Shown here: positions 11,964-24,218 of the stretch, in pieces
Position numbering within the stretch: the stretch's first letter is position 1
How the letters are laid out: each line of letters opens with the position of its first letter
Assembly (NCBI GenBank): GCA_001986395.2
Contig: MQVO02000053.1
Location: forward strand, 50,786 to 114,785
DNA length: 64,000 nucleotides
Direction of reading: 5' to 3'
Origin: Irpex lacteus
Taxonomy: Eukaryota > Basidiomycota > Agaricomycetes > Polyporales > Irpicaceae
Translations under genes and position numbers: made by a program
The notes under the pieces: model-generated
Databases searched by the model: none
What the model saw: only the letters and a program-made list of their open reading frames with translations
What the model was told of the DNA's origin: nothing

Positions 11964-12624
11964 AATGGGCGCCGATGCTCGTTCTTCACGTTTCCCGCCA
12001 TGCGCGAATCTGAAATGTGTTCAATGTGCGCTATGTATTGTAATAACAATTTTTTTAATTGGAGTTCATATATCTTACCCCACCGAACTTATGATAGGCA
12101 CTCAGCTGTGCTCAAGTCTTCTACATAGGTAATCCCACACCCGTGATAATGCCGCGATTATGTGCTGTGTCTCCGTATCGCAGAAGCCGAGACTACATGG
12201 AAAGATCCCAGAGAGTGTATACTAGCCTATAGTTAAGGAGAGCAATGACGTTCTCGGCAGAGAAGGAGAAGTCTGGGCGTCATACACATGCCAACTTCAC
12301 TGACCTGCTCATGCTTCACCTGTGACCTCTCTCGAACTCAGGCTCGAGATTGCGAAGTACGTCAATAACCGATTTCTGAGCTATTTCAACACTCGTGCAG
12401 CAGTGCACGCAACTTTACTGTAGTTACATGAGATGATTCCTAAACATGTTTCATTCCGGTACGACACTCCTATGGTCGCCGATCGAGTCCGAGTTAAGTC
12501 CAACTCCGTAACTCGTTTCGGTGCCGTACCTAGACGTGCAGTTTAATATTGACACGACGATGAGGTGATATAATGACTCATACCGAAGACTTGATTCTCC
12601 GATGAGGGTTCATGGACACCGAGT
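11964..12624. other. intergenic region and 3' flank of lectin A
   Basis: No gene. The right part (about 12480-12624) belongs to the duplicated lectin 3' flank and includes an intron-like GGTATG...GTCTAGGT segment on the minus strand that is also found after lectins B and C. Confidence 0.5.
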
Positions 12625-13559
12625 TTAAGCACGGACGACTTGCCACACTTGATTGTTGTTCCTGACACTGAACCAATATGCGTTTACGGCCGTACCGTCG
12701 GCGGTATTGCTTCATGTTATAGATAAGAGTCGAATTAGATAAAAGTGTTACGGCGCGCAAACATATTATAGCAATTACCCGGCATAGAGGTCAACGACGT
12801 CTTGGTATTGTGTTCATTGTTAGTTGCAAGTAATAACGATGAAATAGAATTTCAAGATGCTCACTCTTCGTCGTCTCGTTCGATATACTGTGTATATTAT
12901 AGTGCATAAGCAGTGAAATAGAAGTTACGACAAATATCACGATCGTAGAAACGTACACGTATGACATCCTATTGGCGGTACGCCTAAACTTCCAGCGTTG
13001 ACCACCGGTACCTGTACGTTGGTGACCTACAATAGGGGTACCTCCCGTGGAGGAATCTAACAATCACGTTGGCATGAGCAGGAGTATTTTGGGCTCATGA
13101 CAATATGTTAGATGATAAGACATATAGACGTACCGCCTTTGATGGTCAAGTATGTGCGGCTGTTTAAATTTTGAATGGAGTAGACGTCGCTGTCGTCAAT
13201 CTCGGTGATTATCCAGAGCTGGGCGGCGACCCGTTCTTCGCTGAGCTCGTATTTCGCATCCCCTTGCACCTTCGTGTCTGTACATATTCCAATCAATAAA
13301 AGTTTGTTGGCATGCTGTGTTCAGAGAGAGAATTGCTACGTGCCATCGGAAGCGGAACCTCCACTGAGCGAGTGTGGAATCTCAGTCAAGAGCCAAGACG
13401 TTAGAGACCAAGCTAGGAAACATACTCGAGGGTCAAGACCGTGCCGGCACCAGTGTTCTGGATAAAGTCTACAATTTGTGAGCGGTCAATACTAACAATG
13501 AGACGGTACTAGTCAGTACTATACGTACAGATGCCGTTTTCGATTTTATCAGAGGCCAT
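12625..13559 (-). CDS. ricin-B-type (beta-trefoil) lectin, copy A
   Basis: Single-domain lectin of about 155 residues with no signal peptide, so probably cytoplasmic. Three lobes each carry a QxW motif: AQLWIITEI, GQRWKFRR and NQVWQVVRA at the end. It has the same eight-exon layout as copies B, C and D. Exon 1 (MASDKIENGIY) starts at 13559 and the last exon ends at TAA (12625-12627). One intron (starting at 13343) has a GC instead of a GT donor, which can still splice. A TATA-like box lies about 105 bp upstream. Family knowledge: fungal ricin-B lectins bind glycans and several protect fruiting bodies from nematodes and insects. Sugar specificity cannot be read from the sequence. Confidence 0.85.
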
Positions 13560-15170
13560 GGTCACTGGATCCGGATTCTCCTTCAAGTTGTGAGGGTCGA
13601 AGTAGAAAGATAGAGATGCAACGAAGGGAAGTTTGGCCTCAGTTCAGACCCAGTATTGCGCGGTTATATACTTACGCTAAGTAGATTTTGAACTGTTTCA
13701 CACCATCAGTAGTATATCGAAGGTACTCAGGTGGTCCAGCCAGTCATAGCTGCGGTCCCTGAATACGCTCAGGGTATGTCCAAAACGAGAGCTGCATGTA
13801 CTCACTTTGATAATGGTCGATCTACCCCCGAATTCATCTGTGTAACGGTATCGTAACGAAGAATACCCTGGCGGTCGAGCGAGTCATCTTCTAAGACAGC
13901 ATAGACAGATGCAATTGTCACAAGCTCAAAAACACGGGAGTAAGTTGTGGTCGTTTTCTCACGAAGTCACAGAATCAGCTCAACGCATTACAGTACAAGG
14001 ATTTTGGATACTTACTCTTATTAGAGTTCGAGCCACCTGTCTTCATAAGAGGAGCAGTATTATGTGAAAGAACCTGCGGCGGTCGATCAAGTGGTCTTCC
14101 CGCGGTGGACTAGACTGCATCGTGCTTCGCCAGCTCCAGGGTTACGTGAGCTCGTACTGGATGACCGATGACCATACTTGCCCGGCATCCCAGCATAGGC
14201 CTATGGTATTCCAAAACGTGAACTTGGAAAAGGATTTTTTGCCTCCGAACGAACCAACATAAGATGGTGTCACTGGCAGTGCGGCCATGATTGCCGATGA
14301 ATGTGGCTTGATAAATAGTACTTATTCGTATGCTAGATGGAAATAAGTGATCTTTGTGCTACTGCACCGGCGTAGTGAATTTGTTGCTCAGGAAGCTCGA
14401 ATCTTGGTCGCATGCTGTACGAGGCCAGTGCACGGTGGCCACTGCATATAACACGGGGCGCCTACTTGGGGCGCCGCAGCAGCCCCTAGCAGCCCTCTAA
14501 ATCGGGTAATATGAGCGCCTATGTGTATCACTTTCCGCCCGTCAGTACTGTATCAAGAAATCAAGAAGACGACTTCCGAGTCGAGTTGCTCGACCACCCC
14601 AAGCTCTTTGACATAATACCGCTACTCCATCGGAGACAGGTGTTATGAACTCTAATCATAGTAAGTACACCAACTTCTTCTATGGTGATACCCAGAGCTC
14701 ATGTTATGGCCCTCGTGAGAGTCCGACCAGGAGTCCATGACTTGCTCACGTAGTCCTGACGTTTGCGAAAGTTCAATCTATCTACTGTGCCTGGGAACAC
14801 GTTGGCTTTGCTCGACCACCTGACTGACTTTGACATAATACAACTACTCCAATGGAGACAGCCTCAGGAAAGTGGTTCAAACTCTAATCAAAGTAAGTAT
14901 ACAAGACTCTCGTACTGGAATGCACTGAGCTTACGCTGTGCCTTCGTGAGAGTCTCACTAGCACTTACTCACTCACTTGATGACTTCGATATAGTACTGC
15001 CACGCAAACGAAGACGGGTAGCTCGAACTAAGCCCCCAAGTAAGTATACAAAGTTCTTCTTCTGGAAATACCCTGACCCCGTGGAAGGAGCCTGATCAGG
15101 ACCAGATCGACCGCTTCGATACCTTCGATACCTGCTAGTGATGGAGAGAGACAGTTGGGCTTGAACTCGA
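13560..15170. repeat. diverged repeats between divergent lectins A and B
   Basis: Between the two head-to-head lectin genes lie repeats of roughly 190-230 bp, oriented with the nearest lectin (minus-strand units about 13690-14160, plus-strand units about 14560-15100). Recurrent elements in lectin sense are CTCGACCACC, TTTGACATAATAC, a CTCC-N3-GGAG palindrome (14625-14635 and 14847-14857), AGTAAGTA and TCGTGAGAGTC. Identity is moderate, with many substitutions and small indels. No open frame spans them. The function may be promoter or leader sequence amplified together with the lectins. Confidence 0.7.
13663..13670 (-). promoter_or_regulatory. TATA-like box of lectin A
   Basis: GTTATATA on the plus strand reads TATATAAC toward lectin A, about 105 bp before its ATG. 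Comparable boxes lie upstream of lectins B and D. Confidence 0.5.
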
Positions 15171-15180
15171 CCTAGAGTAA

Positions 15181-15190
15181 ATATATAAAA
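15181..15190 (+). promoter_or_regulatory. TATA box of lectin B
   Basis: ATATATAAAA about 90 bp upstream of the lectin B start codon. A similar element lies at the same relative place before lectin D. Confidence 0.6.
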
Positions 15191-15276
15191 GTTCGCCTCT
15201 AGGTCTCAGTTGTAACCAGACTCCTCATCACCGATCATCTCTCTCCTTCGACTTTCCCGAGGAAAATCAAGCAACA

Positions 15277-16189
15277 ATGGCCTCTGAGAAACTCGCAGAC
15301 GGTGTCTGTACGTATTGTAGAGTACCGCCTCGTGTCTAGCATGACCTCTCATATGATACAGACTTTATTCAGAACATTGGCACCGGCACGGTCCTGACCC
15401 TCCAGTATGCTTCCTACTAGCTTAAGCCCTAACGTCTTGACTGAGGTTTTACACTCACTCAGCGGAGGGTCCGCCGAAGATGGTACGTAGCCTGCTTCTC
15501 CCTGAACACAACAAACCTGGATTGATTGAAACGTATACAGGCACACTTGCTGAAGGGACTGCTAAGCGCGAGCTCAGTGACCCCTGGGTCTCCGCCCAGC
15601 TCTGGATAATCACCAAGGTCATAGTTGACGACGGCCGCACCTACAGCGTTCAAAATGGAAACAGCCGCACGTACTTGACCCTCAAAGATGGTACGTCTGC
15701 ATGTCTTGTCATGAATCAAAGCTTTCCTGCTCATTCCAACATGATTGTTAGGTTCCACCGTGGGCACTGGTACCCCGATCATAGGTTACGAGCATACTGG
15801 TTCTGGTGATCAACATTGGATGATAGTCCGTAACGCCAAAAAAACAGCATACGTGTACGTTCCTATGATCATGTTATTTGTCGTGACATCTATTTGACTG
15901 CTTATGTCCCATGGTGCACCATAACCCGTAAAGTATCACGAACGAGACGTCGCGCAGTGAGCATCTACTCCATTGGTATTAGTACTTACCACTGATGATG
16001 AATAAAATATCAAGCGGCCGTTGACCTCTGGGGCGGGTAAGCACTAGGATATATTTTGCGCGCCGTGATATCTAATTCGACTCTTATACACTTATAACTG
16101 AAAGCGGGAACGCTGATGGTACAGCTGTGAACGGATACTATGCCAACAACGATAACAACAACCAATTATGGCAACTCGTACGTATCTGA
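15277..16189 (+). CDS. ricin-B-type (beta-trefoil) lectin, copy B
   Basis: Predicted 158-residue single-domain beta-trefoil lectin, the only plus-strand copy. Exons: 15277-15307, 15362-15404, 15463-15482, 15541-15690, 15752-15854, 15934-15956, 16015-16036 and 16105-16189. All introns are GT-AG and the sum is in frame. The three QxW motifs are AQLWIITKV, DQHWMIVRN and NQLWQLVRI, the last just before the stop, so all three trefoil lobes are present. Repeated lobe features include SRTYLTLKDG and ADGTAVNGYY. There is no signal peptide, so it is likely cytosolic. Very small exons (20-43 bp) are shared by all four copies, showing that they come from one ancestral gene. Confidence 0.9.
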
Positions 16190-16791
16190 ATCAAACAGCT
16201 CGTCGTGGATAGGAATAGCGACAGAATCTTGGTATGCCAGCGGCCTATCACCGTATGTCTATGTCTTAATAATGTTAATCTACGTGTCTAGGTTCAGCAC
16301 TGAGTCAAGTAGAACTCGACTCCATCGACGGAAATACTACTAGTGCTGTACCACTGTTACAAAACCTGTTTCGGCTTATGTGACCGTGTACTAGAAAAAA
16401 ACAATACATTGTACGAATTCGATTGGTTTAAGATATAATCTTTGTTGTCGGAAGGAAAAATACTGATCAGCGTGAACACGGGCGATGCTCTGTCAGCGCA
16501 TCCCCACATCTCAGGCTAATTGAACATATTTTATCTACGAACGAGAAACCTTCAATTGAAGTTGGACGGTACTGTAATGTGAGATGTTGCTCGATTATTT
16601 GTACCTCCAACAAATTTATAGAACGCAGTCTTATCATACACTTTGCTGTGCGCGAGTCTCATATTTAGAGCAACACTCGCAGATAAATTACGCAGACGCA
16701 TTTTGCTCAAGGGGAACCATATCATTACAAGTTCAAGGTGAAGTTATAAACATATAGCCGCCGTTGTACACAAAAGCGAAGAAGAGGACGA
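16190..16791. other. lectin B 3' flank and intergenic region
   Basis: The first 190 bp match the 3' flanks of the other lectin copies: an intron-like segment (about 16234-16291) and a conserved GTACCACTG element near 16345. The rest is AT-rich with no gene. Confidence 0.5.
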
Positions 16792-18596
16792 TTAATTGGT
16801 GGTAGCGTCGGTAAATTGAGTAGTGGCGAAGCTGACGGTGTTGGCATCGGAGTCGAAGACGGTGTAGAACCTCTCAAGGAAGGCGAATCCGTTGATAAAG
16901 TCCAGCCCCTCGCCAGAATTTGTGCCCAAGTCACTGACAATCAGAAGAATGTCATCGGCAGCACCGCCAATAGCGGTGTTCAACTAGAAATTTTGATCAG
17001 TAGAATGAGTGTAGACCAACCGGCGGAAGCGTTACTCACTGCTCTTGGCCAAAGCTGGGCGTTCGGAGTCAAGGCGAATGTTTGCTAATGATCCATGATC
17101 AGAGATGATTCCATTATTGTGCACGAATAAGACTCACTCCACCGATGTTGAAGTTTAGGTTCGGTAAGGCTGCAAACTGCGCGGGGGTGAGCTTGAGCAG
17201 TCCACTGTTGTTATCAGGTACCGCGCCAGTGGCGGCCTGGTACGCGGCAAGGGCATCTACCACATCACAAATTAGAGTGAGCGTATTTCACATCTTCGTT
17301 AGTATACGTACCACTAGCTAAAAGAATGAGGGTGGTTCCAGTGTCAACGATACCGGCCGTAGTAGAAAGAATGGTTGTTGGGCCAAGCGACACGGATTGA
17401 TCAACACCGAAGAACTCGTTCGCCGGACTGGTGGTCGTAACTGGGCTGCATACAAGGATCAAGGATGTGAGAAACAGGTCGAGGAGCTACTCCATTCATT
17501 GTGAGGACTTACACGGTATGCAGCGATCCAGTGAATTTACTAGGATCAGCGCCTCCGAAACTCAGCTCTCCATTGGTGATAGAGAGGGAGGTAGTAGGCT
17601 CGAAAGAGACACCAACCTGCCTCGCCCCGATGAGGCCGGCGGTGAATGCGTTGTCAGTCACCGTAGGTACTGGGTTACCATCGGAAGTGGTGCCTAGAGT
17701 ACCATTGCTCTTAGAGGTGATATTCAATATATTTGCTTAACACGCACCCTCCGTGAGATCAGTGGGACCAATTCTAACAATAATAGCAACGTAAGTCCAC
17801 ATTAAGTAAGACAGCCGAAGTATAACCCTCACCCGATAATACCATCAACGCCCTGGAAGCCGTCGTCTAAGATAGCTGAGCCAATACCCTGCTCAGGAAT
17901 AGTGATTCCTCCAAACGAGACTTGATCAATAAGCTGATTGCCTATACGAATCGTAAATAGGTCCGTTCTATTTGGGATACATGCATGAAGGCGTACCGAG
18001 AACGAACCCTGATCCGTATTCCACGAACTAGAGATCATCTCTCTTAGAACTTCGCGCAGAACTGACTGGAGAAGGTGTACTTACGACGATTTCGCCTGTG
18101 TCTTGTGTCGTAGATGTTGCGCGGAAAGGAGTGGTTGCTCCTACCCACGTATTGGAGCTTCCTGTATCAACGATGAGGTTGACTATGACAAAGATCAGAG
18201 ATGGGTGTTATAGAGTCGTAGATGACTACCTACAAGTCGTGGGAGGGTTTCCGACTTGGATCTGTACCAGTATATGCATAAGACTAGAGTTATGGAGTAG
18301 TTGTATTGCTTTGCCTAGCTTACCGCCGCAGTGTAAGTGGTAGCCTGATTGGTGACTGGCTCATTGCCGATGGCCGCCCGTATGGCACTCTTATTGAAAC
18401 TGGAACCGCGACGAGACTTGACGCTGTTCTTCAGCGCCGTTGCTCTCGCACGGTCAAGCTCGATAAGCTTCGAAGTGCCTGTAGCGTTGAACCGACGCGC
18501 GATCGGAAGCTTGACCAGATTGTCCCGAACGACGACCGGTGTAGCCGTGCAGTAGAGGGCAAGGGTCAAGGTAGCGATAAGCTGGGTGAACATCAT
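16792..18596 (-). CDS. secreted aspartic protease, pepsin family A1
   Basis: Secreted acid endopeptidase of the pepsin fold. A signal peptide (MMFTQLIATLTLALYCTATP) precedes a propeptide rich in basic residues. The mature enzyme has both catalytic motifs: LIVDTGSSNTWVG (about 18140-18180) and GIVDTGTTLILLAS (about 17325-17360). The flap region reads VEYGSG, and GVDGIIGIGPTDLTEG follows. The C-terminus has GFAFLERFYTVFDSDANTV, as in polyporopepsin-like fungal enzymes. About ten exons with small GT-AG introns can be joined in one frame from 18596 to the TAA at 16792. The first of two adjacent ATGs is taken as the start. It lies inside the lectin block but shows no sign of joint origin with it. 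Confidence 0.9.
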
Positions 18597-20112
18597 GGTG
18601 AGCCTGAGGCGATTTCGTAGGCGGCACACTCGAGCTTACCGTCCCATCTTTCCTCCCCGAAGCTTTTTATACCTGGTATCAGATACTTTTGAAGCCGATC
18701 ACCTGTTCTGATTCCTACAAGATCCCTACGTATCATCCCACTTGCGAACGTTCAAGGAGCCAATGCACTGCGGCTTTAACTCAGAGTTTCCCCTAACCTT
18801 GCCATATACCGAGGATCATGAACTCTGATACCAGTCGGCAGTGCAGAACGAGTGCTTCTGAATGGCGTCAGGTGAGTCGACAGAAGGTATGGCCCGGGAG
18901 TGTTGCGTACAAGAATACTGATAAGACATGAACACTTCGAAGCTGGTTGTGGGCCGAACCAATTCCGACCTGAGGAAGATGAGCGTGAGTAAGCATTGCT
19001 TCTTCAATACTAATGCTTGCTTTTGGCATCATCTGACCAAATACCTGCGTGAATCTCTTACCTGCGTGCCGGAGGAGGCTCGTACCTTCCAACTGATACC
19101 CGGTGTATCCGTTCAAAAAAGTGCGCTACGGTCTCACGAACTGAAATGATTGCGAGATTCGGGAGGTTTTGTGCGCAGCAGATGAATATCGGTGAGTGTT
19201 ATGGTACCTTAGAAGGCACAATTAATCGACGTCCGAAGAAGGTGATACAGAGTATCGTGGCGCGAACCTTGAAGGACATGACACCTAAGTACTATGACGC
19301 AAATGACCTTGCCGAGACGAATAGCGTCCAATAAGACTCCTCTTCATTGATTATTCTTGACAGAGTCGATACGTAGAAGCTGATTGAACTTTCTCCGAGT
19401 ACGACTCCGATGAGAATAGATAACCTGAGAGAGAATGATCAGTGGTTGCCGGCTCTAAAATGGCTACCATTCTACTCACACCAGAGAACGGGGAACGACA
19501 TAGTCCCGCTCTTGTGCCTTGTTACCCTGTGGTTACTTGACAGCTGAGCTAGCAGAGACTCAGACAGATGCTGAAACTTGCTCACCTGGCAGCGATCATT
19601 GACAGCGATCGTCATGTGAATGCTTTGAACTGCCTGGCGAGGTTTCTCAAGTCATGATCGTCTGACTCAATAGGCACGAGACCGCAAAGATGCTGAGAAT
19701 TATCTGCCAGTCGTATTTTCAAAGACAAGTTGAAGGTCGACCGGAGGTCGGCACTGTATGCTCGTCAAATTCAACCTGAAGAAGGTTATGGCCGGAGCTT
19801 GATTTTGCGTTGTCGGACCAACAATCTTTGCGGCCATTTCCGGTGGCCAGCCGTCGGATTTGCCTACAGTCTCGACTGAGACTACAACGTTCCTTAGCCA
19901 TGAAAAACCATCTCCTAAGCAACACAACCAAGAACAGAGGTGGAAGAGCCCAATAAGCACAGAAGCCTCCCCCAACATGGCTGGATTTGAGGCTATCATT
20001 GCACGCCTTTAGCCGACAGCTTCAGCTCATCGAGTGCATAGTTTGCGTAATAATACAAAATCACCGACCGTCACATACCACCTAAACCTACATAGATCCT
20101 CCACCCGTCCGC
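18597..20112. other. intergenic region between aspartic protease and isocitrate dehydrogenase
   Basis: Starts with the protease promoter (TATA-like box 18663-18672). The open frames at 18816-19149, 19146-19334 and 19700-19999 are short, mutually overlapping and without motifs. I find no supported gene in about 1.5 kb. Confidence 0.5.
18663..18672 (-). promoter_or_regulatory. TATA box of the aspartic protease gene
   Basis: CTTTTTATAC on the plus strand reads GTATAAAAAG on the coding strand, about 70 bp upstream of the protease ATG. Confidence 0.6.
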
Positions 20113-22025
20113 TCATGCCTTCCTAGCCTCAATCTTCTGCTTCAGCTTCGCCTACACACAATCCGCCTCAGTCAAATCACTTCAAACAACCAAAAAAATC
20201 CACAACTCACGTTAACAGCATCCATATACACATCCGTCACGACCCAATGCTCCCTCTTCATCTCCTTCCCATGTATCGCCAACGCAAGATCCTTAGTCAT
20301 CACCCCGTCCACGTCGATAACCTCCACACACGCCGCCTCGAGGTCCTCGCAGAACTGGCGGAGGGCGTCGTTCCCGTCGAGCTTGGCGCGGAAGAGCAGG
20401 CCGCGCGTCCAGGCGAAGATGGAGGCGACGGGGTTGGTCGAGGTTTCGTTGCCCTTTTGGTATTCGCGGTAGTGTCGGGTGACGGTGCCTGTTTGTTTCG
20501 ATTCGCGATGTATTACAATCAAGCAGATGAGTCAGTGAGGGGTTCACGAGTCGAGAAGAAGAAAGATACAGACCGTGAGCAGCCTCACTCTCGATTGTCT
20601 TCCCGTCAGGAGTGACAAGTTCGCTGGTCATCATGCCCAGACTTCCGAAACCTTGAGCGAGGATGTCGGACTGGACGTCTCCGTCATAGTTCTTGCACGC
20701 CCAGACGAACCCGCCGGACGACTTGATGGCCTGTGCGACCATGTCGTCGATGAGACGGTGCTCATAGTAGATACCGGCTTTCTCGAAGGCAGTCTTGTAT
20801 TCGCTACGAAGCAAGCTAAGTGGGTGAATTGCGAGAAGAGAACAGGTATGCGTACGCCTCATAGATTTCTTGGAAGATGTCCTTGAATCGGCCATCGTAC
20901 TTTTTGAGAATGGTGTTTTTGGTCGACATGAACTGGAGGAGTAGTTAACTCGAGCTGGTAGCATATAGCTTAGTTGACATACCAAGGGAAGGTTCTTCGA
21001 TAAAGCCATCTTGAACGAAGAATGGGCAAACCCTCGAATGGATTCATCAGTGTTGTACATCGCCAAAGCGACACCCTTGTCTTTGAAGTCGTAGACATTG
21101 AGGGTTGTAGGTGCACTGCCGTCAGCAGGGGTATACACCAGCTGAAGCTTGCCTGGTCCCGGCGCGATGAAATCGGTAGAACGATACTGCGCAATGTCAG
21201 CATTATACTTGACTATGATATACATTAACCTACTTGATCGCCGAATGCGTGACGTCCAATAACGATAGGCTTCTTCCATCCGGGCACAGGTTTGGGGATG
21301 CTCTTCAGCACGATGGGTTCACGGAAGACGGTACCGCCAAGGATGTTACGAATAGTTCCGTTGGGACTTCGCCACATCTCCTTCAGGTTGAACTCCTTCA
21401 CGCGAGCTTCGTCGGGTGTGATGGTAGCACACTTGATACCGACACCATACTTGAGGATAGCCTCTGCGGAGTCTACAGTCACTTTGTCGTTCGTCTGATC
21501 ACGGTGAGTGGTAGAGCCATTCAGTCAACCATTCTAGTTCGACGCTAAAAAGACCACGCACCGCATCACGATGTTCGACTCCGAGGTCGAAGTATTTGAT
21601 GTCCAGAGAGACATAAGGAAGAATAAGCTATGCAATAGAGTAAGTTGAGTGCTCTTCGCCACCGTTCTAATTCCCATGGCCGATGACGCACCTCCTCCCT
21701 GATCTTTTTCCATATGATCCTCGTCATCTCATCTCCGTCCAGCTCTACAACTGGATTCTTGACAGTAATCTTTTGCTCTGAGGTTTGAATGCATGGGTAT
21801 GTTGTGAGTCATGTGCCGTGAGAGAGCATGCCATTTTGACGGTGTTGGCAATTTTATGAGCAGATAACCAGCTATAATCAGTACTCAAACCTTCAAATAA
21901 TCTCAAAACGCAACGCTGGACGACTCACGTAGTCGGAAGCCACTGCTAGCGAACCCTCTGCTCGCGAAGCGTAGGGTCGTCGGTCGCACAAGACGACTGT
22001 ATGTGGTTGCGTGTGGCCACAGCAT
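20113..22025 (-). CDS. IDP1: NADP-dependent isocitrate dehydrogenase, mitochondrial
   Basis: Predicted 445-residue enzyme that oxidises isocitrate to 2-oxoglutarate and makes NADPH. Motifs: [66 protein letters not shown]-type [17 protein letters not shown], the metal-binding NYDGDVQSD and the NADP site [16 protein letters not shown]. The first exon encodes an Arg/Ser/Thr-rich presequence, which points to mitochondria. Exons on the minus strand: 22025-21929, 21777-21692, 21627-21562, 21494-21234, 21186-20983, 20932-20856, 20803-20574, 20488-20211 and 20151-20113. The ATG at 22025 is chosen because it opens the presequence. A peroxisomal SKL-type tail is absent (it ends in EARKA). Confidence 0.96.
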
Positions 22026-23298
22026 TTTGCGTGTTCGGGAGAGCCTTTGCGTTCGTCGAGTTTGAGGTCGAGTTCGCTGTTGTTGTCGACGTCGAGGTTG
22101 TTGTCCAAGACGTCGTTGACTGCCACCGACCGTGCTGCTCACTTGCAGCTCAATTTCCTCACACTGGCAACGACTCACACGGTTGATCGGACCGGGAGAC
22201 CCGCACATGCATTCACGAGACAAGGGTTGCCGCGCTTCGCTTCGGCCCGCGAAGCCTGGTAAACGTAGCCAACAGAGAATGTAGTAAGAAGCTTCACCGG
22301 AGAGTGGGTGTGTAGTGCAACGTCAGAGGAGAGAACAATAAGTAGTGAAAACCGGAAGGAACGGAGTGAGATGTGCATGTGAGCACTGAGCAGTAAGTAC
22401 AGGGAGTTAAGCGCACGGGAGTGGTCTGGGGTCCCGGTCAGCGAGAGATCCGTCAATTCCCAAAGTACAACACAGCACGGTGGAATGGTAATGAAAGGAT
22501 GAGCATGGGCATGATTCATCAATATGACATGAAGAAGGGAGGACAACAGTGGGAGAGGTAAAGGCAATATGGCGAAAAAGAGAACGGGAAGAGAGGCGGG
22601 GACCCCAGAAGCATGCCACGCGAGAACGGAAGAATAAAGCAGGCAGGGGAAAATACACGATCGAGTATCCGTCGGGGCCTGAAAAATCACTTCCAAGAGC
22701 CGAGCCGGACTTATTCAAAAGCGGGCCAAGCAATAGACGGAGGGGAGCGGGAGAACGTCGGGAAAAACGATCTGAAAGCAAGGTAAGGCGGAATGAAATG
22801 GAATAAGAGCGGAATCTGATCGTAAGAAACAATTTGAAGTGCAAATGAAGCGTATTAGATAAAATTTGTAACTGAAGCAGACATGCGTAAAGGAATGGAG
22901 TAATCACCGAGGATTTAGCGAGTGCTATCAGCGCGAAGATCCCGGTCACAGTTGTCGGGTCTGTCGTGCTTCTTGGATTCAGACACATCGTAAGTCCCTC
23001 CTCTCAACTCGTGATTGATTTTTATACACACGAATTCGTAAAATGTATGGGTTTTTGGTAGTACAGTAAGTACATGATCATACGAGCCGAAACACATCTC
23101 ATAACAGTGGTACAGCAATAGTAGTAGTTACTTATTCCTGTCGAGAGAGTCGAGTTCAAATCAGCCTTCGTCACTGGAGTTTGGAATCGGTGCCATACCT
23201 AGACACGCAGATAAATATTATCAAGACGGTTAGATAGGGTGATAGCTCGCTGACATACCAAGATGCTCAGGCTGCCGCTATGCCATGGCCAGCTGGAT
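22026..23298. other. intergenic region upstream of IDP1 and 3' flank of lectin C
   Basis: A purine-rich plus strand (about 22540-22800) creates long minus-strand open frames (to 22988) of low complexity without motifs, which I do not accept as genes. From about 23090 the sequence matches the other lectin 3' flanks, including the intron-like segment near 23190-23250. Confidence 0.5.
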
Positions 23299-24218
23299 TC
23301 AAACACGTACGAGTTCCCACTGTTGATTATTGTTGTCGAAGCCGCCGTTGTACCATCCATTCACAGCTGTACCATCAGCTCTACCGCTTTCAGTTGTAAG
23401 CAAATAAGAGTCGTATTAGTAAAGGTACCACGGCTCAAAACATACTTGTAGGACTTACCCGCCATAGAGATCAACGACCGAGGCTTGATATTACGTTCAT
23501 TGTCAGCTGTAAGTAATACCGGTAAAATAGGACTTTGGGATGCTCACTGCTCGACGCCTCGTTCGTGATGCTTTACGGTTATAGTGCAGTGTGGGACATA
23601 AGCAGTTAGACAGATGCCAGGACAGATGACTTGATATTAGAAACGTACGTGTATGCCTCTTTCTTGGGGTTACGGACAAGTTTCCAGCGCTGACCACCGC
23701 TGTCGATGCGTTGATTACCTATGATGGGGGTAGCGTTCGCGGAGCGACCTAGGAATCATGTTAAAGTGAGAAGAGAACCTTTGGGTTCATGACAAGGCAT
23801 ACAGACGTACCATCTTTGAGAGTCAAGTACGTGCAGCTGCGTGGATTTTGAATAATGTAGGCGTCGCTGTTTTCAACGCTGGTAATTATCCAGAGCTGGG
23901 CTAAGACTCCATCGTCATTGAGCTCGCGCTTCGCAAATCCTTGGACCTTCGTGCCTATATACATTTCGATCAGTCCACGTTCGTTGAGGTGTTGTTCACG
24001 GAGAAGCATGTGACGTACCATCGGCGGCGGAACCTTCACTGAGTGAGTGTCAGCAGAAACATTAGAGCTTTAAGCTAGGAGATGACATACATGAGGTTCA
24101 GGACCGTGCCGCCAGCAACGTTCTTGATGAAGTCTACAACATATGAGTCGTCGTACTAGCCACGAGGCAGTATTAGACACTACGTACAGACACCGCTTTC
24201 GAGTTTCTCGGAGGCCAT
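23299..24218 (-). CDS. ricin-B-type (beta-trefoil) lectin, copy C
   Basis: Intact single-domain lectin of about 157 residues without a signal peptide. Exon 1 encodes MASEKLESGVY from 24218. The reading passes eight small exons with GT-AG introns and ends with QQWELVRV before TGA (23299-23301). QxW motifs are AQLWIITSV, GQRWKLVRN and QQWELVRV. Copies C and D are tandem with starts 2470 bp apart and share both flanks, so they arose by local duplication. Unlike A, B and D, I see no clear TATA box within 120 bp upstream, which may weaken its expression. Confidence 0.87.

Noticed and set aside
17990..18040. Apparent one-base insertion in the aspartic protease at YGSG, because an adjacent frame reads SFSG
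   Set aside because: Recounting the donor showed that the exon ends after one base (phase 1), and joining at GTACGC gives YGSGFVLGNQLIDQV in frame. No frameshift is needed.
18816..19334. Several 60-80 codon frames between the protease and IDP1
   Set aside because: No motif, conflicting strands and no sensible spliced extension.
22175..22988. Minus-strand open frames of 173 and 193 codons upstream of IDP1
   Set aside because: They are Leu/Ser-rich translations of a pyrimidine-rich strand, overlap in two frames, and have no motif, splice pattern or good start.
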